This document shows positions 58,409 through 64,000 of a stretch of DNA of 64,000 nt, piece after piece. Source of the DNA: Knoellia subterranea KCTC 19937. Its GTDB lineage: Bacteria > Actinomycetota > Actinomycetes > Actinomycetales > Dermatophilaceae. The stretch lies in contig NZ_AVPK01000007.1 in assembly GCF_000768685.1 (NCBI RefSeq), positions 1 to 64,000 on the forward strand, written 5' to 3'. The translations under genes and the position numbers were made by a program. How positions within the stretch are numbered: position 1 is the first letter of the stretch; every line of letters starts with the position of its first letter. The notes under the pieces are model-generated. The model did no database searches and was not told the DNA's origin. It saw only the letters and a list, made by a program, of their open reading frames with translations.

Positions 58409-60745
58409 TCAGTCGCGGTCGCTCGCGCGGAAGTGAAGGGTCTCACCGCTCGGCGCGAGGGTACCCGTGCGCGTCCCGCCGTCATGGGTCAGGGGAAGGG
58501 TCGTGAGCAGGAACGGCTCGGTCGCCACGGACGTCGCGGCCTGACCGTCCCACGAGCAGAACAGCACCCATTCGCTGCTGTGCTGGAGGTCCAGGGCGTC
58601 GGCCGTCGTCTCGAGCAGCGGGGTCACGGGTGTCCGGAGGCGCCAGCTCGCGCCGTCGACCTCGAGCTCGCCCTCCTCCTCGATGAAGTCGTCCGAGTTG
58701 GGGAGGTACTGGCGCCAGCCGACGTGGAGTTCACGGGACTCCGTCCAGTTGGTGCCGCTCACCTCGAGCACGTCACCGTCCAGCCGGGCCGACTCGGCAA
58801 TGACCCGCAGGGGGCTCTCGACGAGCGCCGCGCGGTTCCCGCGGGAACGGGTGAACCGGACCAGGTGGTCGAGGTGGGTGACTCCCACGCCGTGGGGTGC
58901 GGCCTGCCAGAGCAGCAGCTCGGGCGCGACGTCCTCACCGAGGTCCAGGTCGAGTTTGAGACCGCGGACCGACTCGTGGAGGAACGGGTCGTCGCCGGCC
59001 ACCGAACCCGCCACGGCGGCTGCGGGGATGCTGACCGCGAGCACGACGGCCCCGTCGGTGTCCTCGCGGCCGACGGGGAAGACGAGGTCCGGTTCGTGCC
59101 GCCGCTTCTGCCCCTCGACGAGGAGCGTCGGGTTCGAACCGATCGCACCACGCCCGGAGATCGTGAGTCGGGCGCTGCCTGGGTGGGCCTCGACCGACGT
59201 CAGCAGCCATGGCTGGCGCAGCCAGGACACGACGAAGTGGCCCTGACTCGTCGTGGCGGGCTGGGCCCAGACGCCGTCGCCCACCTGGTGCCCGGGGGTC
59301 CACTGCGGGTGGCCGACGGCGGCACCGTGCAACTTGCCGGTGCGACGCAGCCGACCGGACCGGACGGTGACCTCGATCGGGCTGACCGGAGTGCCGGCGG
59401 CCTGGAGGCGGCCCAGCAGGTCGGGATCGAGGGCTGCGCGGAAGCCCACTCGAGTGCGGTCACCGTGCGAGTCGACCGCGGCGTCCGTCGTCACGGGGAC
59501 AGGGTGGGAGCCCGAGCCCTTGCCGACGCGCATGGTGATCGAGGTGTCGTCGCCCGACACGTGGTGCCGGATCTCGGCCGTGCCGGTGAGGACCAGCGAA
59601 CCCTCCTCCCACTCGACGGCACCGATCGTGGTGCGCAGACGGATCTCGGTGCGCGGGACGGCATACAGGGAACGAGGAATGCGATCGGAACCGAGGCCGG
59701 GATAGGGGTACTCGACCCGCCACGGCTGCCGCGGATGGCGCTGTCCGCGGGCGCGGCCCTGGAGGCCGCCGCCTCCGCGGAACTCGGCGAGTTCGCGCAG
59801 GAGCGGGGCGTCGCCGGCGCGCAGCGCTCGGTACTGGATGTAGGTGTAGGGGTGACCGCTGCCAACGAATTCGTCGCCGAGCCGGTCCGCCAGCCGCCCA
59901 CCGAGCTGGAGCAGCGCGGGGATGTCGTCATCGGGGACGGAGGCGAACGCCTGCGCGATCGTCACGAAGTCGGACTCGTTGAGGGCGAGGTAGACCTGCT
60001 CGCGCACCTTGGGGGAGCTCGTGTCGGCCTGGTCGAGAACCATCTCGGCGGACACGACCCGGTCGAGGAGGTTGTCGTAGCGGTAGGCGAGCTGCGTGAT
60101 GGAGTCGCCCGACTCTCGCTCGCGCCAGTAGTAGACGGCGTCGGAGTGCAGGTCGACGGTCAGGGCGTCGAGGTGGGCCTTGAACGTGACCGGGTAGTCC
60201 TCGTAGCGGATCGCGGGGAACTCGTAGCCGAACTCGTCCCAGAAGCTGCGCCGATAGATCTTGTTCCAGACCATCCGGTCGCGGGCGAGGACGGGGTGGC
60301 TGAGGATGTGCGTCGCGATGCGCGTCTTGGCGAAGGCCTCGCGGTGCGACCACGACTGACGGATGCCGGACGAGTTGTTGAACCGCCGGGCGTTGCCGCC
60401 GGCGAAGGAGGACCCGGATCGGTCGAGGCCCCCGACCATCTGCTCGAAACCACCGGCGCTGACGAGGTCGTCGGAGTCGACGAAGGTGAGGTACTCGCCC
60501 GTCGCCTGTGCCGTGCCCGTGTTGCGAGCCGGTCCGAGACCGGCGTTCTCCTGCGTCACGAGGGTGAAGCGGGAGTCGCGGGCGACGAAGTCCTCGGCGA
60601 TCGCCCGGCTCCCGTCGGGGGAGCCGTCGTCGACGAGGATCACCTCGATGTCGGTGAGCCGCTGCCTGCGGATGCTCTCGAGGCAGTCGGCGAAGTAGTC
60701 CTCGACGCCGTAGAACGGCACCACGACGCTGAGATGGGGACTCAC
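58409..60745 (-). CDS. Two-domain family 2 glycosyltransferase
   Basis: The 778-residue protein has an N-terminal GT-A transferase (about 1-225): LSVVVPFYGVEDYF, ILVDDGSPDG, and the DxD loop TFVDSDDLV near 91-99, with RYEDYP near 170. The remaining about 450 residues are beta-rich and recall the extra domains on teichoic-acid-type transferases. No membrane span is seen. The start is GTG at 60745, because the GT-A begins there. It is preceded by pseI at 16 bases. It probably adds a sugar to, or polymerises, the glycan of this locus. Confidence 0.78.
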   Translation of the reverse strand: MSPHLSVVVPFYGVEDYFADCLESIRRQRLTDIEVILVDDGSPDGSRAIAEDFVARDSRFTLVTQENAGLGPARNTGTAQATGEYLTFVDSDDLVSAGGFEQMVGGLDRSGSSFAGGNARRFNNSSGIRQSWSHREAFAKTRIATHILSHPVLARDRMVWNKIYRRSFWDEFGYEFPAIRYEDYPVTFKAHLDALTVDLHSDAVYYWRERESGDSITQLAYRYDNLLDRVVSAEMVLDQADTSSPKVREQVYLALNESDFVTIAQAFASVPDDDIPALLQLGGRLADRLGDEFVGSGHPYTYIQYRALRAGDAPLLRELAEFRGGGGLQGRARGQRHPRQPWRVEYPYPGLGSDRIPRSLYAVPRTEIRLRTTIGAVEWEEGSLVLTGTAEIRHHVSGDDTSITMRVGKGSGSHPVPVTTDAAVDSHGDRTRVGFRAALDPDLLGRLQAAGTPVSPIEVTVRSGRLRRTGKLHGAAVGHPQWTPGHQVGDGVWAQPATTSQGHFVVSWLRQPWLLTSVEAHPGSARLTISGRGAIGSNPTLLVEGQKRRHEPDLVFPVGREDTDGAVVLAVSIPAAAVAGSVAGDDPFLHESVRGLKLDLDLGEDVAPELLLWQAAPHGVGVTHLDHLVRFTRSRGNRAALVESPLRVIAESARLDGDVLEVSGTNWTESRELHVGWRQYLPNSDDFIEEEGELEVDGASWRLRTPVTPLLETTADALDLQHSSEWVLFCSWDGQAATSVATEPFLLTTLPLTHDGGTRTGTLAPSGETLHFRASDRD

Positions 60746-60761
60746 GCGGCCCCTTCCCGCA

Positions 60762-61832
60762 TCAGACGATGTCCCATGAGAGAGGGGTGCCCTTGGCGGC
60801 GTCGACGCGGAACGTCCGGCCCTCGACGAGGCCGAAGAGGTCGGGGGCGAGACCGCCGGCGGGGCGGATCGAGCGGACGTTGGCGGGGGTGACGGGGTCA
60901 CCGGCCTTGACGTCCTCGACGACGAAGAGCGAGCGGCGGAAGCGCAGGCCCTCCTGCTCGGACTCGCGGGCGGCGATCTTGGCCTCGCCGAGCGCCTGCC
61001 ACGCGGTGCGCGTCTCGGAGACGAGCAGGGCGAGCTCGTGCGGCTCGAGGGAGAACGCGGAGTCGACACCGCCGCCCTCTCGCGAGATCGTCACGTGCTT
61101 CTCCACGACGGAGGCGCCGAACGCGACCGCGGCCACGGCCGCACCGATGCCCATGGTGTGGTCGGACAGGCCGACCGGGACCTGGAACGCGCCGGAGAGG
61201 AGGGGGAGTCCGCGCAGGTTGGACTGGCGGGGGTCGGCGGGGTAGCTCGTCGTCGCGGACAGGACGATGATCTGGTCGTTGCCCGTGCTCCGTGCCGCTT
61301 CGACCGCCGCCGCGATCTCACCCATGGAGGCCATGCCGGTGGAGATGATGACCGGCTTGCCGGTGCCGGCGGCCAGTCGGATGAGCGGCAGGTCGACGAT
61401 CTCGGACGACGCGATCTTGTATGCCGGGACGTCCAGGTCCTCGAGGAAGCTCACCGCTGTCGGGTCGAACGGACTCGAGAAGGCGTGGAGTCCGAGCTCG
61501 CGGGCGAGCGTGAAGATCGGCTCGTGCCACTCCCACGGCGTGTGCGCCTCTTCGTAGAGGTCGTAGAGGCTGCGTCCGCCCCAGAGCTCGTGGTCGTCGC
61601 TCAGCCGGAACTCGGGGGTGTCGACGTCGATGGTGATCGTGTCGGCCGTGTAGGTCTGCAGCTTGATGGCGTGGGCGCCGGCGTCGGCCGCGACCCGGAC
61701 GATGTCGAGGGCCTTGTCGAGGCTGCCGTCGTGATTGCCGGACATCTCGGCGATGATGTAGGGCTCGGCGTGGGTGCCGACCTCGCGGTCACCGATGCGG
61801 ACTCCCCGGTCCGGGGTCTCCTGCTCGCTCAC
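60762..61832 (-). CDS. pseI: Pseudaminic acid synthase (PseI/NeuB family)
   Basis: The 356-residue TIM-barrel enzyme condenses the PseG product with phosphoenolpyruvate. It shows EMSGNHDGSLDKAL near 29-42, AIKLQTYTADTI near 54-65, GLHAFSSPFD near 112, STGMASMGEI near 163 and a C-terminal SAF (antifreeze-like) domain from about 290 (RSLFVVEDVKAGD). The start GTG overlaps the pseH stop. The family also holds NeuB and LegI; pseB, pseC, pseG and pseH nearby favour PseI. Confidence 0.9.
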   Translation of the reverse strand: MSEQETPDRGVRIGDREVGTHAEPYIIAEMSGNHDGSLDKALDIVRVAADAGAHAIKLQTYTADTITIDVDTPEFRLSDDHELWGGRSLYDLYEEAHTPWEWHEPIFTLARELGLHAFSSPFDPTAVSFLEDLDVPAYKIASSEIVDLPLIRLAAGTGKPVIISTGMASMGEIAAAVEAARSTGNDQIIVLSATTSYPADPRQSNLRGLPLLSGAFQVPVGLSDHTMGIGAAVAAVAFGASVVEKHVTISREGGGVDSAFSLEPHELALLVSETRTAWQALGEAKIAARESEQEGLRFRRSLFVVEDVKAGDPVTPANVRSIRPAGGLAPDLFGLVEGRTFRVDAAKGTPLSWDIV

Positions 61833-62341
61833 TTGCTCTCCAGAGTGGTCGTGGGGGTCGTGGCGCGGACGTGGTGGACGGTGACGAGCTCGCCGTCGAT
61901 CTCGCGCTCGTCGGTCTCGATCTCCTCGAAGCCGTTGCGCTTGTTGAAGCGTCGCACGGCCTCGTTGTTGTCGAGCACCTCACCGTGCAGCTCGGCGAGG
62001 GCCAGGTCGTCCCACGCGTAGCGCACCGCCTGGCGCTGGATCTCGATCCAGGCCGGAAGGAGCTCACCGCGCTCGGTGAGGCCGGCGTTGTCGAGGTAGT
62101 AGCCCCACCAGGACGTGCCCTTGTCGCGGTCGAGGTCGAAGAAGGTGACGACGCCCGAGGGGACGCCGTGGCGCTCGTAGACGAGGACCTCGCGGTCGTC
62201 CCGGGTCCGGGTCGACTCCCACCAGGCGCGGTGCTCGTCGGCCGAGATCACGTGACGGGTCAGGGACACTGCGCGAACGTCAGGGTGGTTGCGCCACAAC
62301 AGAATTGCGTCCATGTCGGCGTCGGTGGCCGGGCGAAGCAT
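61829..62341 (-). CDS. pseH: GNAT acetyltransferase, PseH-like
   Basis: The 170-residue acetyltransferase N-acetylates the 4-amino sugar from PseC. It begins MLRPATDADMDAILLWRNHP, with WWESTR near 41, GVVTFFDLD near 65, and WWGYYLDN near 77, then ELLPAWIEIQRQAVRYAWDDL and NKRNGFEE near 140, as in PseH/FlmH. ATG 62341 with GGAG upstream is preferred to a GTG 30 bases earlier. It heads the leftward operon pseH-pseI-glycosyltransferase-protein B-methyltransferase-like. Confidence 0.87.
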   Translation of the reverse strand: MLRPATDADMDAILLWRNHPDVRAVSLTRHVISADEHRAWWESTRTRDDREVLVYERHGVPSGVVTFFDLDRDKGTSWWGYYLDNAGLTERGELLPAWIEIQRQAVRYAWDDLALAELHGEVLDNNEAVRRFNKRNGFEEIETDEREIDGELVTVHHVRATTPTTTLESK

Positions 62342-62430
62342 GTGCACTCCGTGAAGGTCTTGGGGGTGCACATCCGGGGTGTCGCAACGGGGGTCTTCGC
62401 GGCGACATCGGTCGAGTGCGGGGACTTCGT

Positions 62431-62436
62431 TACACT
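62431..62436 (+). promoter_or_regulatory. Candidate -10 box TACACT for the ACP operon
   Basis: TACACT lies 38 bases before the ACP start, in the 133-base gap between divergent operons. A -35 match is not convincing. The transcript would have a short leader. Confidence 0.35.
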
Positions 62437-62474
62437 ACCTCAGGCCCCACATCCCCGGACTTCGAGGCACACCG

Positions 62475-62726
62475 ATGAGCGCACTGAGCCGTGACCAGAT
62501 CCGCACCATGATGGCGGAGGTTCTCGCCGCGCAGGGCAAGGAAATGCCCGCCGAGGACACCGCCAACCTCGAGGAGCTCGGCTTCCGTTCGTTGGACTTC
62601 TCCGAGCTCGCGCTCCGGGTCGAGGACGAGACCGGCGAGGAGCTCAACTTCGACGCCCCCGGACTCCGTCAGATCCAGACCGTGGCCGACGTCCTCGACT
62701 TCCTCGAGCAGCTGCAGGCCGCGTGA
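62475..62726 (+). CDS. Dedicated acyl carrier protein
   Basis: The 83-residue ACP has the four-helix pattern and the phosphopantetheine site GFRSLDFSEL, with Ser39. The usual DSL is RSL here, an unusual residue at that spot. Being next to an AMP-ligase and a reductase and far from fatty-acid synthase genes, it is probably a specialised carrier that holds an acyl group for the glycan. It overlaps the ligase gene by 4 bases (GTGA). Confidence 0.85.
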   Translation: MSALSRDQIRTMMAEVLAAQGKEMPAEDTANLEELGFRSLDFSELALRVEDETGEELNFDAPGLRQIQTVADVLDFLEQLQAA

Positions 62727-63952
62727 GCCAGGCCCCCGCCGGCGAACCCACGCGGGGTGCGGGCAACCGCATCGTCCTGCGCGGAGTCGCCACGACCTGG
62801 GGTGAGCTCGACACCCTCGACCTGCCGCCGGCCGCCGCCGTCCTCGTCGAGGACAACCTCCAGGCCGCCCGCGCCGTCTGGACCCACGCGACGAGCGATC
62901 GCGAGACGCTCGTGACCTCGCGCACACGCGTGACGCCCGACCTCGGTGCCGACCTCCGGGCCGAGGGGCTCGCGCTCGTGTCCGGCGACCTGTCGCAGGT
63001 CGAGCCCGCGACGCTCGAGCGTGACGCCCAGCCGGGCCGCATCTGGCTCCTCACCAGTGGCAGCACCGGCCGCCCCAAGCGCGTGGCCCACACCCTCGAC
63101 TCGCTCACCACGGTGGGCGGCGACCAACCGGCGCGCACGTGGCTGTGCCCCTACGCGCACGGCGCCTACGCCTGGTGGCAGGTGGTCACCCTCGGGCTGA
63201 CCGTGCCCGGGCAGGACGTCGTCTTCATCGAGCCGGACGAGCTCGACACCTGGCCCCGGATGGCCCTCGACGCCGGCGTGACCGCGGCATCGGGCACCCC
63301 GACGTTCTGGCGTCAGGCCCTCTACCGCGACCCCGAGGCCGTCGCCGCCCTGCCCCTCGAGCAGGTGACCCTCGGCGGCGAGCCGGTCGACCAGGCGATC
63401 CTCGACCGACTCATCGAGCTCTTCCCGAAGGCTCGCGTCTCGTGGATCTATGCCTCCAGCGAGGCCGGTGCGTCGATCGCCGTCCACGACGGCAAGGCGG
63501 GCTTCCCCGAGGCCTGGCTCGACCGCGATACCCCGGGCCGTCCCCGGCTGAGCATCGTCGACGGTGAGCTCGTCATCGCCTCGCCCAAGCGGGGCGAGGG
63601 CATCGATGAGCACCTGCGCACCGGGGACCGGGTCGAGGTCGTCGACGGCCGCGTCCTCATCACCGGGCGCCTCGCCTCGGACGAGATCAACGTCGGGGGA
63701 TCCAAGGCCTCCGCCTCGCAGGTGCGCGACGTTCTCCAGTCGCACCCCGCCGTCGCCTGGGCGTCGGTCAAGGGGCGCAAGGCACCCATCGTCGGCAACA
63801 TCGTCACCGCCGAGATCGTGACGACCGAACCCGTGAGCGACGACGAGCTGAGCGCCTGGGCGCGTGAGCGCCTCCCCGAGTACGCCGTGCCCCGTCGGCT
63901 ACGGTTCCTCGACGCCATCCCGATCAAGGAGACCCTGAAGAGCGATGTCTGA
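62723..63952 (+). CDS. Acyl-AMP ligase (ACP-loading, short)
   Basis: The 409-residue adenylate-forming enzyme has the P-loop LLTSGSTGRPKRV near 109-121, a Glu-rich ASSEAGAS near 240, LRTGDRVEVVDGRVLITGR near 296-314 and a C-terminal Lys in KETLKSDV. It is about 100 residues shorter than typical acyl-CoA synthetases, with a trimmed N-terminal part. It probably loads an acid onto the adjacent ACP. It overlaps the ACP gene and the next gene. Confidence 0.82.
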   Translation: MSQAPAGEPTRGAGNRIVLRGVATTWGELDTLDLPPAAAVLVEDNLQAARAVWTHATSDRETLVTSRTRVTPDLGADLRAEGLALVSGDLSQVEPATLERDAQPGRIWLLTSGSTGRPKRVAHTLDSLTTVGGDQPARTWLCPYAHGAYAWWQVVTLGLTVPGQDVVFIEPDELDTWPRMALDAGVTAASGTPTFWRQALYRDPEAVAALPLEQVTLGGEPVDQAILDRLIELFPKARVSWIYASSEAGASIAVHDGKAGFPEAWLDRDTPGRPRLSIVDGELVIASPKRGEGIDEHLRTGDRVEVVDGRVLITGRLASDEINVGGSKASASQVRDVLQSHPAVAWASVKGRKAPIVGNIVTAEIVTTEPVSDDELSAWARERLPEYAVPRRLRFLDAIPIKETLKSDV

Positions 63953-64000
63953 CCTTCCCCCCATCGGCCCCGCCTCCGTCGTCGTCGTCTCGGGCGGCTC
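63945..64000 (+). CDS. N-terminal fragment of a probable SDR
   Basis: Only 18 codons lie within the window: ATG at 63945, overlapping the ligase gene by 8 bases, reading MSDLPPIGPASVVVVSGGS. A Val-rich first strand followed by SGGS fits the cofactor loop of short-chain dehydrogenases or 3-oxoacyl-ACP reductases. That would complete an ACP, ligase, reductase set. The rest lies past the right edge. Confidence 0.5.
   Translation, partial: MSDLPPIGPASVVVVSGG

Larger units (their letters stand above)
354..61426. repeat. Dispersed octamer GTATGCCG (at least 42 copies)
   Basis: Starts of forward copies: 1013, 1727, 3861, 6001, 7308, 10633, 13938, 20166, 23486, 24735, 25513, 31836, 32677, 32929, 33909, 34586, 36971, 40546, 45151, 51861, 55993, 61419. 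Reverse: 354, 4157, 7322, 11456, 14127, 17736, 21155, 22847, 26281, 29335, 30177, 31863, 34381, 34448, 36919, 41581, 43030, 45177, 51726, 59659. About two would be expected by base composition. Eight copies extend to GTATGCCGTCCGC. Twelve are intergenic. The listing is by eye, so some copies may be missed. Confidence 0.85.

Noticed and set aside
354-61426. GTATGCCG as a KOPS or Chi-like strand-oriented site
   Set aside because: Orientation is balanced (22 versus 20) throughout; those sites are strongly skewed along a replichore.
1-64000. Insertion sequences, prophage, integrative element or CRISPR
   Set aside because: No transposase, integrase, phage structural gene or regularly spaced repeat array was found; the repeats seen are short and intergenic.
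1-64000. tRNA or rRNA genes
   Set aside because: No cloverleaf with TTCGA-type T-loops in a credible context, nor rRNA signature sequences, were noticed on reading; a covariance-model scan was not possible.

Overview
The window is high-GC actinobacterial chromosome (about 70% GC by eye, GTG starts common, gene-dense). Family content and order suggest Micrococcales, most like Intrasporangiaceae (Janibacter/Knoellia/Tetrasphaera-type); this is inference. A set of genes keeps the partners and order seen around Mycobacterium tuberculosis Rv3274c-Rv3308 (acyl-CoA dehydrogenase, purE, purK, GtrA, birA, accD5, accE5, maf, accA3, lpdA, punA, phosphomannomutase), here split by lineage-specific insertions. 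I saw no rRNA, tRNA, CRISPR array, transposase or phage gene.

Layout. 0-8 kb: a truncated gene, an acetyltransferase, small membrane proteins, phosphohexomutase, purine nucleoside phosphorylase, an LpdA-type flavoprotein, a Pro-rich protein and a frameshifted secreted-protein gene. 8-12 kb: acyl-CoA carboxylase alpha chain, a MarR regulator divergent from an EamA exporter, an aldo/keto reductase. 12-23 kb: a nuclease-fold protein, a VWA-MoxR-CoxE-like operon, a PfkB kinase, a HTH/Ser-Thr-kinase pair and a second, paralogous VWA surface protein. 23-26 kb: a LiuR-type regulator with acyl-CoA dehydrogenase and carboxyltransferase (branched-chain amino acid or acyl-CoA catabolism). 26-34 kb: secreted Thr/Pro-rich proteins, Maf, an antiporter fused to a UBP zinc finger, a secreted lipase, a DUF885 peptidase, a MOSC protein. 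34-45 kb: accE-accD5 divergent from birA, adenylate cyclase, two-component system, GtrA, purK-purE, CoA-binding protein, F420-type oxidoreductase, acyl-CoA dehydrogenase.

45-64 kb is a cell-surface glycan locus: an LCP ligase, a membrane glycosyltransferase, a Wzm/Wzt-type ABC exporter, and a pathway for a pseudaminic-acid-type nonulosonate (PseB, PseC, PseH, PseG, PseI, plus a SpsF-type cytidylyltransferase fused to an aldo/keto reductase). Inside it sit a two-domain glycosyltransferase, a methyltransferase-like protein, two paralogous proteins of unknown function, and a three-gene ACP / AMP-ligase / SDR module running off the right edge. The likely product is an exported, wall-attached glycopolymer bearing an N- or O-acylated pseudaminic-type sugar.

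Across the window the octamer GTATGCCG occurs at least 42 times, in both orientations, and forms the arms of three intergenic hairpins. This resembles the DNA uptake sequences of Neisseria and Pasteurellaceae and is the most unusual non-coding signal here. A second global pattern is a TANNNT box 6-7 nt before the start codon of 14 genes, which indicates leaderless transcripts.
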